DNA from: Haloplanus ruber
GTDB lineage: Archaea > Halobacteriota > Halobacteria > Halobacteriales > Haloferacaceae
Reading direction: 5' to 3'
Assembly (NCBI RefSeq): GCF_024494725.1
Contig: NZ_JANHDK010000003.1
Location: 62,001 to 126,000, forward strand
DNA length: 64,000 nt
Part shown: positions 26,095-35,023 of the stretch, piece by piece
How the letters are laid out: each line of letters starts with the position of its first letter
How positions within the stretch are numbered: the first letter of the stretch is position 1
Translations under genes and position numbers: made by a program
The notes under the pieces: model-generated
The model's database searches: none
Told to the model about the DNA's origin: nothing
The model's input: only the letters and a program-made list of their open reading frames with translations

Positions 26095-26370
26095 CTATCG
26101 TCCGGCCGCCGTTTCGGCCACCCGTTCTGCCACCGACAGCAGCCGTCGCCACGTGTTCGCCCCTGCCCGGAGGGCAACGAGGTCCGCGGCGCCGACCCGC
26201 ACCTCGACGGTGCGTCCCGCCCGCTCGACCCGGGCCGTCGACCGAGCGTCGTCGATTTCGCCCATCTCGACGCGGACCGCCCGTTCGACGATTCGTGCGC
26301 GCCGCTCGGTGTCGTAGTCGAACTGCAGGGAGAGACGGTGTGGCGCGTCGTCCGTGGACTCGGCCGCCAC
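26095..26370 (-). CDS. pcc1: KEOPS complex subunit Pcc1
   Basis: Small dimerising subunit of KEOPS, which makes N6-threonylcarbamoyladenosine (t6A37) on tRNA. The 91-aa alpha/beta fold matches archaeal Pcc1: an N-terminal strand LSLQFDYDTERRARIVERAV, central RVERAGRTVEVRVGAADLVALRAG (about 45-68) and the terminal helix NTWRRLLSVAERVAE. GTG start at 26370, 4 bp after the rpoP stop. Its position beside rpoP, rpl37ae and prefoldin supports the call. Confidence 0.88.
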   Translation of the reverse strand: MAAESTDDAPHRLSLQFDYDTERRARIVERAVRVEMGEIDDARSTARVERAGRTVEVRVGAADLVALRAGANTWRRLLSVAERVAETAAGR

Positions 26371-26374
26371 GGGG

Positions 26375-26509
26375 TTACTCGACGTCGACTTCCTTGATCG
26401 TCGGGGCGCGCTCCTTCAGGAGCACGCGGTGTCCGCAGTACGGACACCGGACCCCGCCGTACTCGTCGAGTTCGACGTCGCGCTTACACCGGGAACACTT
26501 GTAGCTCAT
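26375..26509 (-). CDS. rpoP: RNA polymerase subunit P (Rpb12-like)
   Basis: Tiny 44-aa zinc-ribbon subunit of archaeal RNA polymerase. The sequence begins [19 protein letters not shown], giving a C-x2-C pair at Cys5/Cys8, with a second pair in [16 protein letters not shown] (Cys22/Cys25). The ATG at 26509 overlaps the rpl37ae stop by one base (TAATG). It is easily missed because of its size, but composition, zinc ligands and gene order make it secure. Confidence 0.95.
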   Translation of the reverse strand: MSYKCSRCKRDVELDEYGGVRCPYCGHRVLLKERAPTIKEVDVE

Positions 26510-26781
26510 TACTCCTCGTCGTCGGTGGCGAGCGCGGCGCGGATCGAGCGCTTCACCGTGCGCCCACCGGGCGTCTCCGGTCGGTACGCGCCGCCGGTGA
26601 ACGTCTCGCCCGTTTCCTCGTTCTTCCAGACGCCCGTCCCGATTCGGGTGACGCTGTCGCCATCGAGCGTCGCGTTCTGCATCTCGCCTTCGATTTCCTT
26701 GACGCGGCGGCGGGCGACGCGCCCGTAGCGCGCGCCGAATCGGCCCGCGCTCCCGGTACTGCGTGCCTTGTTCTCGGCCAT
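26509..26781 (-). CDS. rpl37ae: Large-subunit ribosomal protein L37Ae lacking its zinc-finger cysteines
   Basis: Ribosomal protein of 90 aa. The N-terminus [20 protein letters not shown] (about 8-27) and the C-terminal [21 protein letters not shown] are diagnostic. The central zinc ribbon of the family normally has C-x2-C and C-x2-C around IGTGVWK; here both pairs are replaced (NATLDGDSV and NEETGETF) and the protein contains no Cys at all. Start at MAENKARS (26781). Apart from that loss the length is normal, so the domain is degraded by substitution and not deleted. Confidence 0.93.
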   Translation of the reverse strand: MAENKARSTGSAGRFGARYGRVARRRVKEIEGEMQNATLDGDSVTRIGTGVWKNEETGETFTGGAYRPETPGGRTVKRSIRAALATDDEE

Positions 26782-26833
26782 AGTACCGCCCAATACCGGC
26801 ACGGAACGGATAAACCCTGCGAGTCTCTCCCCG

Positions 26834-27553
26834 CTACTGCAGGTCGGCGGCGTCGAGTTCCTCGTTCAGGTCGTCGCGCACTCGCTCGCCCGTCTCGCGG
26901 TCCATGGCCGTCGTCACGATCCGGTTTTCCTGCACGCTCGACCCGTCGCGCAGGAGGAGACGGACGTTGCCGTTGCCGTCTGCTCGCGTCACCTTCGCCC
27001 GCAGGCCGGACTGCGATCCCGTCCCCCCGGCGTCGATAGGCCCCGGAACGATCTTCTTGACGTGGGGGTGTTCGGCTACCGTCGAGATGGCCCGCCGCCC
27101 AGTCCGCCCGCCGATCAGCGTCGTGTGTCGTCCGCCGAGTTTCTCCTTCGGCGCCGTCTCGACAACCTCCAGCGCCCGCTCGCCCCGCCGCTCCAGCACC
27201 GTCGCCACGGGGTCCTCGCCCGCGACGCGGTAGAATTCGTAGTGGGTCTCGGCCCGCACCGCACGGATGATCTCTCGGTCACCCGCCGCGAACACCGTCT
27301 CCGGACGCTTGCGCTGGATCTCGTCGGCGATCAGCCCGGCGAAGTTCCGCCGCTCGACCACTCGACTCCGCCCTTCCTCCTCCGGACGGGTCGTGATCGT
27401 CGTCTCTCCGAGTACCGACTCGTCGTCGAGCATGGTCAGTGTCGCACGATCCGTTGCGACGTCTAGAACGACCGCATCGCAGTTGCCGGTATGACAGACT
27501 AAACAGTAATCACCCGGGCGATCCAGCGGCGACCCACACCGCCCACACTCCAT
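26834..27553 (-). CDS. DUF2103-family archaeal protein with N-terminal zinc ribbon
   Basis: Unknown function. The 239-aa protein starts with a zinc ribbon ([22 protein letters not shown]-x2-C...C-x2-C in residues 3-22). Then come an alpha/beta domain and a C-terminal segment resembling the DUF2103 signature: [28 protein letters not shown] and [15 protein letters not shown], which is likely to bind RNA or nucleotide. ATG at 27553 begins just before the first Cys; a GTG 21 bp upstream is possible. It follows truD in the same orientation. Confidence 0.82.
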   Translation of the reverse strand: MECGRCGSPLDRPGDYCLVCHTGNCDAVVLDVATDRATLTMLDDESVLGETTITTRPEEEGRSRVVERRNFAGLIADEIQRKRPETVFAAGDREIIRAVRAETHYEFYRVAGEDPVATVLERRGERALEVVETAPKEKLGGRHTTLIGGRTGRRAISTVAEHPHVKKIVPGPIDAGGTGSQSGLRAKVTRADGNGNVRLLLRDGSSVQENRIVTTAMDRETGERVRDDLNEELDAADLQ

Positions 27554-27608
27554 GTCGGTCGCAGGCGACGACACCGGATAAGTCCGTCCCTCGCGTCCGA
27601 CGGGCGAC

Positions 27609-28943
27609 TCAGAGATCCCGCGGGTCGACCTTCAGGAACTCTCGGAGGACAGCGGTGGCGTACGACCCACGTGGCAGCGAAAACGAGAGGGTGAGAGGGT
27701 CACGACTGACCGACAGGTCGGTCCCGACGAGCAGCGCCCGCCGGGTGCCCGACGAGTCGAAGTTGCCGGGCAGGTCGAAGTCGGCCGGCGACAGATCGAG
27801 GTCGGCGAGCACCTCGCGCTCGATATCCCCGGGTTCGCCCTCGCCCAGTTCCGTCCCGGTGCCGACCAGCGGCGCGGTGACGAAGGCCCGTCCCCGCTCG
27901 CAGTGGCGACGGACCACGTCGACCCGTTCGTCGGTCACCCGCTGGAGGCGGTCGGTGTCGGGCACCGCGAGGTCGGCCGGTGTGTCCGCGTCCGCGAACG
28001 CCACCACGTCTCCGGCCACGGGGCGGTCGAAAGGCAGGCCGCGCCGTAGGCGCTCGGAGACGATCCGGTTGAAGGCAAACGACTGAGCGGCGTTGACGAA
28101 CAGGCGCTGGAGATTCCAGGGGACGGCCTCCAGCGCGTCCCGGAAATCCGCCGGCTCGTTCCCGCCGTTCTCGACCAGGCGATGGAGCATCGACCGCTCG
28201 TAACCCAGGTGGCCAGGGGTCGCATCGAGCGCCGCCGCCCAGTCGGGGTCGTCCGCGGCGGCAACCTCTTCGACCCTCGCCCGCGCCGTCTGCGTCCGCT
28301 CCGGCTCCGTCGTGGCCGGGTTCCCGACGTAGGCTAGGACCGCCGCCCGCCACTCCCCGCGGACGACACACAGCCCCACCTCGTGGGTGACGGGCCGTCG
28401 GCTCCCGAACCGCTGGTGGCCGAAGACGTTCGGCACCGCGGGCTGCCCGCCACCGAAGGCCGTCAGCGCGTCGATCACGTCCTCGACCGCCGCGGGGCGA
28501 CTCGGCTCGCTCACCCGAATCTCGAAGGCGTTGCCGGCGAGGTCGCCGAACTCTAAGTTCCGACCAACCCGGCCCAGCGGCTCCAGGTCGACGCCGTCGA
28601 GGTCAGGTAGGTCGCCGCTCTCGACCCCCCGGATCGAGAACAACTGTGTGGTGACCGCGCGCTTGTCCTTGGTGCCGGCCCACGACACCCGCTCGCGGCT
28701 CACACCCAGCGTGTTCGACAGCGCCCCCGCGAAGTCGTTGGTATCCCAGTCGACGAGCGTCGCCCGCACGAGCAGGTGGGGGTAGGCCCCGGGGTCGGAA
28801 TCGAGTGGTTCGGGATCGACTCCTTCGAGCTCTCGGACCCGGAAGTCGGCGGGGTCGCTCCGAAGCCGACCACCGACTCCAGGCCCGTCGCTCACGTAGT
28901 AGTCGATACCGACCTGTCGTTCGAGCGGGTGTGCCTCGCGCAT
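27609..28943 (-). CDS. truD: tRNA pseudouridine(13) synthase TruD
   Basis: Isomerises U13 of tRNA to pseudouridine. The 444-aa protein carries the TruD catalytic motif [12 protein letters not shown] (catalytic Asp93). It also has [16 protein letters not shown] (about 170-185) and the conserved [16 protein letters not shown] segment after an archaeal insertion. Length is normal for archaeal TruD. It is 76 bp downstream of pth2 on the same strand, making a small tRNA-metabolism group. Confidence 0.95.
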   Translation of the reverse strand: MREAHPLERQVGIDYYVSDGPGVGGRLRSDPADFRVRELEGVDPEPLDSDPGAYPHLLVRATLVDWDTNDFAGALSNTLGVSRERVSWAGTKDKRAVTTQLFSIRGVESGDLPDLDGVDLEPLGRVGRNLEFGDLAGNAFEIRVSEPSRPAAVEDVIDALTAFGGGQPAVPNVFGHQRFGSRRPVTHEVGLCVVRGEWRAAVLAYVGNPATTEPERTQTARARVEEVAAADDPDWAAALDATPGHLGYERSMLHRLVENGGNEPADFRDALEAVPWNLQRLFVNAAQSFAFNRIVSERLRRGLPFDRPVAGDVVAFADADTPADLAVPDTDRLQRVTDERVDVVRRHCERGRAFVTAPLVGTGTELGEGEPGDIEREVLADLDLSPADFDLPGNFDSSGTRRALLVGTDLSVSRDPLTLSFSLPRGSYATAVLREFLKVDPRDL

Positions 28944-29019
28944 CGAAGTCGTCGACGATTCGCGGCGCCGACGGGTGAGGGTATCGGTTCGCCCAGCCGA
29001 TGCGACCGATTCGGCCGAC

Positions 29020-29358
29020 TTAATACAGAGAGAGGTCGCCCGTCACCCGGTCGATCGCCGCGTCATCACCCGGTCCCACTGCCAGCGCGGTCACGGTTCC
29101 GGGGTCCAGTTGCGTGTGGCCGGCGTCCCGGATAACGGCGTGTGGCACCCCTGCCCGTTCGGCGGTGTCGGCCAACTCGAACAGTTCGGACTCTCCGCTC
29201 GCTTTCAGTACCACCTTCTTCTGTCCCTCGCCTTTCCACGCCCGGCGGGTGCGGTCGTCGGCGTCCTCGTACGCCGAGAGTGCGGCGTGAGCGACCTGTG
29301 CGGCGAGCTTTCCCTGTCCCATCCCGAGATCCGTGCGCGCGACGATGGCCTGTTTCAT
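29020..29358 (-). CDS. pth2: Peptidyl-tRNA hydrolase, archaeal type
   Basis: Releases tRNA from prematurely dropped peptidyl-tRNA. The 112-aa Pth2 fold shows [26 protein letters not shown] at the N-terminus (Gly/Lys nucleotide-binding region and catalytic His), [18 protein letters not shown] in the middle, and the terminal [21 protein letters not shown]. The start at 29358 is the family start; earlier codons add unrelated residues. Confidence 0.95.
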   Translation of the reverse strand: MKQAIVARTDLGMGQGKLAAQVAHAALSAYEDADDRTRRAWKGEGQKKVVLKASGESELFELADTAERAGVPHAVIRDAGHTQLDPGTVTALAVGPGDDAAIDRVTGDLSLY

Positions 29359-29489
29359 GCGCCGTCGTCCGGGCGGCCGGGTCAAAGCGTCGTCGGTACC
29401 CGCCCGCGCCACGCCCGATGCGGCGGACAGATGCCGAAGCGTGTCCGTCGTGAGGGACCTCGCGACGAGGCGGAACAGCCGTTTCGACG

Positions 29490-30581
29490 CTAGTACGCGT
29501 CGGCGTCGACCAGTCGTTGCGCGATACGCTGGGCGCCGACCGCCGCCGACAGCGACGGTTCGTCGGGCGCCACCGCCTCGACGTCCCGCTGAAGTTCCTC
29601 GCTTAGGCGCTCCTCGAACTCCGCGACGATGCCCGGAATGCAGGCCATCCCCCCCGTCAGCACGATGGGGCGATCCAGCGCCAACTGGTAGACCTTGATG
29701 TGGTCGTTGGCGAGTTCGGGCAGGAAGGCGTTGGCCACCTCCTCGACGGCCTCGTCGACGTACTCGTCGACGGCGTCCATGACGCTGCGCTCGATGGTGA
29801 ACTCGTGGGAGCCGCCACCGGGCTGCTGGATTACGTCCGTGAACGGCTCGAAGTCGACGAAGTCGGCGTGTTCCTCCTTGTACTCTCGGGCGGTTGTGGT
29901 GTCGATGTTGACCCGCCCTTGGGTCTCTTCCTCGACGTAGTTGGCGACCCGCCGGTCCACCTCGTTGCCGGTGACCGCACCCGTGGTGAACGGAACGAGT
30001 TGCTCGCCGCGACGGTATGCCGAGGCTTCGAGGTTTGTCGATCCCAGGTTCACCGTGACGAAGATGTCCTCGACGGCCTCCAAGTCGCCGCCGAGAGCCG
30101 GGACCGCCCCGCAGAGCGACTCGGGGTAGCTCCGGATCAGCGCCTCGCCGATGGTGCTCCCCTCGATGACCGATTCGAGGTTCGCCAACCCCTGCTCGTT
30201 GTCAATCGTCGGGATGGCGTACACCACCGCGCTATCGGTGGGCACGTCGTTGGCCTCGATGACCTTCTCGAAGAATGTCGCCGTCAACTCCGCCCGGGAC
30301 TCGTCCTCTGGCAGCCCCGAGCGAAGGGTGTACTGCACGCGGTCGGGGTACTCCCGCGCTGCCTCCTCGCCGTAGAGAACGCGCTCCTCGCCCGTAATGG
30401 CGTCCTCGTAGGTCGCGAGGCAAGTGAGCGTCTTGACCGTCCGCAGGCCGTCGCCGTCAGGGATGGCAATCACCGTCCGGGTGCTTCCGAGTTTCACGCC
30501 GATTGGCGCGGGTTCGTCTTCGCTTGCTGTCGGCTCCTCCGTCGGCTCCTCGTCCCCGTCCTCGTTCTCGGAGTCACTCAT
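29490..30581 (-). CDS. Haloarchaeal actin homologue (salactin/volactin type)
   Basis: Predicted ATP-dependent cytoskeletal filament protein of 363 aa. After an acidic disordered N-terminus (about 1-27), the actin/Hsp70 fold is marked by phosphate-1 loop [14 protein letters not shown], phosphate-2 loop [15 protein letters not shown] (about 175-190) and the adenosine motif [13 protein letters not shown] (about 315-327). This matches the haloarchaeal actin group that includes the dynamically unstable salactin. It is not an FtsA or Hsp70, since it lacks their extra domains. The preceding same-strand gene 67 bp upstream encodes an archaellum D/E-domain protein, so both may be co-expressed. Subfamily name is a judgement from sequence resemblance. 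Confidence 0.82.
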   Translation of the reverse strand: MSDSENEDGDEEPTEEPTASEDEPAPIGVKLGSTRTVIAIPDGDGLRTVKTLTCLATYEDAITGEERVLYGEEAAREYPDRVQYTLRSGLPEDESRAELTATFFEKVIEANDVPTDSAVVYAIPTIDNEQGLANLESVIEGSTIGEALIRSYPESLCGAVPALGGDLEAVEDIFVTVNLGSTNLEASAYRRGEQLVPFTTGAVTGNEVDRRVANYVEEETQGRVNIDTTTAREYKEEHADFVDFEPFTDVIQQPGGGSHEFTIERSVMDAVDEYVDEAVEEVANAFLPELANDHIKVYQLALDRPIVLTGGMACIPGIVAEFEERLSEELQRDVEAVAPDEPSLSAAVGAQRIAQRLVDADAY

Positions 30582-30648
30582 GTGGCCGGCGCTACACGCG
30601 GGCGCGATAAATAAGCACTCCCCGATTCCTCGGGTCGCCGTTCGGGGT

Positions 30649-31152
30649 TCACCGACCGGCGAGCGAGGCCAGGCGCGCGACGTAGTGGAGGCTCACCCGG
30701 TGGTCGTCGGCATCGAGGTCGTTGTCGGCGTTCGCCCGCGGGTCGTCGATGCCCGTCAGGTAGGCGTCAAGCGCCTCGGCGGCGTCGGCACCGAGCCACC
30801 CGACGGACTCGTAGAAGGCCACGGCGTCGTTCACCGACTCGCGGCCCGCCTGCAACACGAGAAACTCCAACCACTCGAAGATCAGCGCCTCGGCGACCAG
30901 CGACGCCGGGAGCGCGGGGAGGTAGGGCCGTTCCATCGACTCGCCTTGGGCGTCCATCGCGGCCAGATCACGGGTTAACGACGCTTCGAACGCGGCGTCG
31001 GCCGCCGAGCGGTCGTCCTCGTCCTCGCTCTCGGCGTCGGCAGCCCCGTCTGGCCGCTCCGACCCCACGTCCGCGTCCGTCCGGTCCAGCGCCGACCCGC
31101 CGCTGGCCGTCCGGAGTTCGTCGAGGTCGTAGTTCCGCGGGTCGATGGCCAT
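30649..31152 (-). CDS. ArlD/E (FlaD/E)-domain protein
   Basis: The 167-aa protein begins MAIDPRNYDLDELR, the N-terminal motif shared by haloarchaeal archaellum accessory proteins. An acidic linker follows. The C-terminal domain (about 75-140) fits the FlaD/FlaE family: YLPALPASLVAEALIFEWL, then a YESVGWLGADAAEALDAYLTG block. ArlD/E proteins bridge the archaellum motor to the polar chemosensory apparatus. No archaellum operon is present in the window; the neighbour is an actin homologue. The ATG at 31152 is preferred over one 15 bp upstream because it starts the conserved motif. Confidence 0.82.
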   Translation of the reverse strand: MAIDPRNYDLDELRTASGGSALDRTDADVGSERPDGAADAESEDEDDRSAADAAFEASLTRDLAAMDAQGESMERPYLPALPASLVAEALIFEWLEFLVLQAGRESVNDAVAFYESVGWLGADAAEALDAYLTGIDDPRANADNDLDADDHRVSLHYVARLASLAGR

Positions 31153-31220
31153 CGAACGACGAGACATACGGGCGCCTGCGAATTAAAGCTTCCCGACCGT
31201 GTGACGCCCGTCGGACGGCC

Positions 31221-32393
31221 TCAGGCGTCGATCCCTACCGTGTGGACTCCAACGAGAAGCGCCACGAGCGCCGCCAGTAGGACGGCTACCAGCGCGTAGG
31301 CGGCGAACCAGCCGGACGCCTCCGCGACGGTTCCCGTCACCCCGCTCCCGAGCGAACTGACGAGCAACACGACGGTGCGCACGAGACCGAACCCCGTCCC
31401 GCGCTCCTCGGCCGCGAGGTGGTCCATGAACCGCGAGTTGAGTGCCCCAGGCCACGAGAGACCCAGGCCGACGAGCCCCGCCCCCGCAACTACCGCAACC
31501 GGCCTTCCGCCGCCAAACAGAAAGCAGGCGTAGCCGCCGGTCCCCGCCAGGAACGACACGACCAGCGCCGGATCGCGCCCCGTCGAATCCGAGAGCCACC
31601 CCAGTCCCGGGGCGGTGACCATCGTGAGCGCGAACACCGCGCCGAAGGTGAGGCTTGACTGCCCGGCGGTGAGTCCCACGTGCTCTACGAGAAAGGTCGG
31701 AAAGAAGGAGGCGAACGATTGCCAGGTGAAAAAGCCGCCCATCGCGAGCACGGTGGTGAAGGCGATGCTCGGACGGGTGAGCAGGGCACACAGCTGTCCG
31801 ATGTCGACGACCCCGTCGCCACCGTCGTCGCCGTCCGCCGACGTTGCCGGCGCCCGCCACGCGAACAGGACGAGGACGACTGGCGCGACGACGGCGGGGA
31901 CGAGCACTCCCGCCCGCCAGCCGAACCGGGTCGCGGCGGCCGTACTCGCGACAGGGGCGATGAGTCCCGCGGCCGACACGCCAATCTCGTGGATTCCAAG
32001 CGCACGGCCGGTGTTCTCGAAGCGGGCGGTGAGAAACGAGGTGCCAGCGGTGAAATACAGCCCTGCGGCGGCGCCGAGGCCGACGGCCGCGACGGCGAAG
32101 ACACCGAAGGTTGGCGCGCCCGCGAGCGCGAGACTCGCCACGGTGACCCCGGCCATCGCGACGAGGATCACCCGTCGTTCGCCAACTCGGTCGGCGACGA
32201 CCCCGCCAGGAAACTGAAAGAGCGCGTAGGCGGCCCACATCCCGGAGAGTGCGAGGCCGACCGTCCCCGTCGTCGCCCCGAAGGCGTCGATGATGTCGGG
32301 GACGAGCGGACTCGGCGCCAGCCGGGCGACCATGGTCACGAAGAACGCCGCCGTCGTCACGCCAAGTAAGTCCCAGCCGCTGGATCGACCCAT
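31221..32393 (-). CDS. Major facilitator superfamily transporter
   Basis: The 390-aa polytopic protein has 12 predicted helices in two halves. The MFS loop-2 motif is visible as FPGGVVADRVGERR (about 60-73), with its relaxed counterpart GLGWLSDSTGRDP (about 257-270) in the second half. An acidic cytoplasmic loop (DGDDGGDGV, near residue 190) joins the halves. Substrate cannot be predicted; organic anions or drugs are possible. It is divergent to the PhoU-RCK gene. Confidence 0.88.
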   Translation of the reverse strand: MGRSSGWDLLGVTTAAFFVTMVARLAPSPLVPDIIDAFGATTGTVGLALSGMWAAYALFQFPGGVVADRVGERRVILVAMAGVTVASLALAGAPTFGVFAVAAVGLGAAAGLYFTAGTSFLTARFENTGRALGIHEIGVSAAGLIAPVASTAAATRFGWRAGVLVPAVVAPVVLVLFAWRAPATSADGDDGGDGVVDIGQLCALLTRPSIAFTTVLAMGGFFTWQSFASFFPTFLVEHVGLTAGQSSLTFGAVFALTMVTAPGLGWLSDSTGRDPALVVSFLAGTGGYACFLFGGGRPVAVVAGAGLVGLGLSWPGALNSRFMDHLAAEERGTGFGLVRTVVLLVSSLGSGVTGTVAEASGWFAAYALVAVLLAALVALLVGVHTVGIDA

Positions 32394-32473
32394 CGTCGGT
32401 CGGTCGACCCCGATCCGCTTCGTTCTTGCGTTCGTCGGGAGGGTTTTATCGCCTCGGGGACATGGGTCTGGGT

Positions 32474-33670
32474 ATGGATCCCGGGGACGTCGAGTACGAA
32501 CCGGTCAGCGTGAAGGCCGTCCTCGTCGAGATGAAGGACACGGCCGAACTCCTCATCGACCTCGCGTATTCGGCGGTTCTCCACGGGAGCGACGAGGTCG
32601 CCGCGGAGGTACTGGAACTCGAAGAGCGGATGGACGTGTTACAGCTTCAGGCGCGGATGAGCCTCCTGATGGCCGCCCGAAGCCCGGAAGATGCGGAGGC
32701 GCTGGCGCCCGTTCTCGGGGTCGTCGGCGCCGCCGAGAAGATCAGCGACGCCGCGGGCGACATCGCAAAGGTGGTGCTCGAGGACATCGGCGTCCCCGAG
32801 GCGATGCGGACGGCCATCCCGGCGGCCGTCGAGACGGTCGTCCGCGGGGAGATTGCCGCCGACTCCGCGTACGCCGGCACCTCGCTCGGCGACTGCAACC
32901 TCGAGACGGACACCGGCGTCCGGGTCATCGCCATCCGCCGTGCCGGCGACTGGATCGTCAACCCCGACCGGGACACGGTGCTCTCGGCCGCCGACGTGGT
33001 CCTTCTCCGGGGCACCGAGACGGCGCTCGCACCGGTATACGAGTCCGTCACCGGCGACGCCTACGTCCCACCCGAACCGGTCGACTCCTCTATCGACGAC
33101 CTCGACCGCGCGGTCGACTCCATCGTGTTGATGAAAAACATGAGCGAGTTGGCGGTCGACCTGGCCTACGGATCGGTGTTGTTCGACAGCGAGGGCGTCG
33201 CCGCGGAGGTGGTCGAACTCGAAGCCGAGGTCGACGCGCTGAAATCCCGGTTCGAGGCGTGGGTGTTGCGGGCCGCCGGCCGGGTCGAGGACCCCATCAC
33301 GCTCCGGGGACTGGTCCACCTCGCGAGCGCGACGGAGGTGATCAGCGACGCCGCCCTGGAGATCAGCGAGGGGGTGCTCCGCGGACTCGACACCCATCCG
33401 GTCGTCGCCGCCGCCGTCGAGGAATCCGACGAGGTGATCGTCCGCGCCGGCGTGGCCGCCGACGGGCGACTCGCCGACGCCTCACTGGGCGACCTGCAGG
33501 TCAAAACGGAGACGGGGATGCGCGTCATCGCCGTCCGCCGCGGTGACGGGGACTGGGTCGTCTCGCCCGGCCCCGAGACGACCGTCCACCCCGACGACGT
33601 CCTCATCGCGAAGGGGACCCGCGCCGGCGCCGACCGACTCGCCGACCTGGCGGGCGACGCCGAACCTTAG
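32474..33670 (+). CDS. Duplicated PhoU-RCK_C regulatory protein
   Basis: The 398-aa soluble protein is made of two tandem copies of a PhoU-like helical domain followed by an RCK C-terminal (TrkA-C) ligand-binding domain: PhoU about 10-110, RCK_C about 120-200, PhoU about 215-315, RCK_C about 320-395. The copies align directly (ELLIDLAYSAVLHGSDEVAAEVLELE versus ELAVDLAYGSVLFDSEGVAAEVVELE; IAADSAYAGTSLGD versus VAADGRLADASLGD). RCK_C domains bind nucleotides or ions to gate K+ or other cation transporters, so a role as transporter regulator is likely, but no channel gene adjoins. ATG at 32474 is chosen because the conserved repeat begins there. Confidence 0.88.
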   Translation: MDPGDVEYEPVSVKAVLVEMKDTAELLIDLAYSAVLHGSDEVAAEVLELEERMDVLQLQARMSLLMAARSPEDAEALAPVLGVVGAAEKISDAAGDIAKVVLEDIGVPEAMRTAIPAAVETVVRGEIAADSAYAGTSLGDCNLETDTGVRVIAIRRAGDWIVNPDRDTVLSAADVVLLRGTETALAPVYESVTGDAYVPPEPVDSSIDDLDRAVDSIVLMKNMSELAVDLAYGSVLFDSEGVAAEVVELEAEVDALKSRFEAWVLRAAGRVEDPITLRGLVHLASATEVISDAALEISEGVLRGLDTHPVVAAAVEESDEVIVRAGVAADGRLADASLGDLQVKTETGMRVIAVRRGDGDWVVSPGPETTVHPDDVLIAKGTRAGADRLADLAGDAEP

Positions 33671-33957
33671 AGGCGACGCGCCAGACGAACGGCGGTCACG
33701 ACTGTCAGCGCTGCCGTCACGAACAGTGCTGTCGCCGACGCGAGAACGAACGCGAGGCCGAGAAACCAGCCCTCGGGACCGAGGATCGGATACCGTTGCG
33801 TGCCGGTGACCGGCCCGATCAACTCGAAGACACGGACGAGATAGACTAGCGCCGCGAGGACGATGCCGGCGACGACGCCGGCAGTCGCGTTGCGTCGCAC
33901 CCGTAACGCGTCGAGCAGCCCTGCCGCGGGGGGTCGCTCCGGTCGTTCGTCGCTCAC
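33667..33957 (-). CDS. Small membrane protein, unknown
   Basis: The 96-aa protein has a short basic N-terminus, then helices at about 24-46 and 60-92 with GPVTGTQRYPILGPEGW between them. This looks like a haloarchaea-specific family of unknown role. The GTG start at 33957 (VSDERPERP) avoids a long Arg-rich extension that overlaps the next promoter. Its TAA lies inside the last four bases of the convergent PhoU-RCK gene. Confidence 0.72.
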   Translation of the reverse strand: MSDERPERPPAAGLLDALRVRRNATAGVVAGIVLAALVYLVRVFELIGPVTGTQRYPILGPEGWFLGLAFVLASATALFVTAALTVVTAVRLARRL

Positions 33958-34066
33958 GGTCGAAGTCCGGACTCCACGATCAAAGCCCCATCGTTGTCCC
34001 GCCGTCGTTCGGTCCGGGGCGGTCGGGACCGAATCGCTCAAAGGGCACGAGTGCCTGGGTCGAACA

Positions 34067-35023
34067 ATGACTTCGGTGGGAAGCGCGGACGCGTCGCCCG
34101 GGACGGCCGATACCGGCCGTCTGGAGGTCGGCGAGACCCGCGACGGCAGTACGTTCGGTCTCCCTGTCGCCGTTATCGAAGGCGCCCGCGACGGGCCGAC
34201 CCTCTACGTGCAAGCGGCCAGTGATGGCGACGAACTCAACGGTGTCGGCGTGGTGCAGCGCGTCGTCCCCCAACTCGACCCCGACGAACTCTCGGGGACG
34301 GTAATCGTCGTCGGCATCGTCAACTACCACGCCTTCCAGGTGGCCGAACACCGCAACCCCATCGACGACACGAAGATGAACCGGGCCTATCCCGGCGACG
34401 AGAACGGCACGTCGAGCGAGCGCATTGCCGCCGCCACCTACGACGTCGCCCGCGACGCCGACCTCGTTCTCGACCTCCACCAGGGGTCGACCAGTCGGAT
34501 GATCGACGAGGTGCGGGTCCGGTGTGGCCGCCGACATCGCCTCCACTCGCAGTGTCTCGACCTCGCCAAGACCTTCGGGTGTGGCTACGTCCTCGACCAG
34601 AAAGGCCCCGACGGGCAGTTGGCCCGGGTCGCCCCGTCCGACGGCGTGCCCGCGGTCGATCCCGAACTCGGCGGCGCCGTCGGCTGGGACGAGACGAGCA
34701 TCGCGAAGGGGGTCGAAGGCGTGTTCAACGTGCTCCGCGGGTACGACTTCCTCGACGGTGACGCCGGTATCGAACCGCAGACGCGCGCCAAGGCGTTCGA
34801 CCAGTACGGCTCGCCCGTCGGCGGTCTCGTCCGCTTCAAACACGATCTCGGCGACCGCGTGACCGCCGACGAGACGCTGTTCGAGGTCACCGATCCCTTC
34901 GGCGGGTTGAAAGCCCGGATCACCGCCGACAACGACGGTATCTTCTGGCGGAGTCGCCGCCTCCCACAGGTCGCCACCGGCGAGTACGTCTGCTCGGTCG
35001 GGAAGAACGTCGACTCGTACTGA
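34067..35023 (+). CDS. Succinylglutamate desuccinylase/aspartoacylase-family protein
   Basis: Predicted M14-like zinc amidohydrolase of 318 aa, probably removing an acyl group from an amino acid. The metal site reads ASDGDELNG (about 51-59), where the family usually has H-G-N/D-E, so the first ligand His is Asp here. The later DLHQGS (about 137-142) keeps its His. NRAYPGDENGT with the substrate-binding Arg is present, and a C-terminal barrel-sandwich-like domain (about 245-315) resembles other members. It overlaps the next gene by one base (TGATG). The true substrate is unknown. Confidence 0.82.
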   Translation: MTSVGSADASPGTADTGRLEVGETRDGSTFGLPVAVIEGARDGPTLYVQAASDGDELNGVGVVQRVVPQLDPDELSGTVIVVGIVNYHAFQVAEHRNPIDDTKMNRAYPGDENGTSSERIAAATYDVARDADLVLDLHQGSTSRMIDEVRVRCGRRHRLHSQCLDLAKTFGCGYVLDQKGPDGQLARVAPSDGVPAVDPELGGAVGWDETSIAKGVEGVFNVLRGYDFLDGDAGIEPQTRAKAFDQYGSPVGGLVRFKHDLGDRVTADETLFEVTDPFGGLKARITADNDGIFWRSRRLPQVATGEYVCSVGKNVDSY

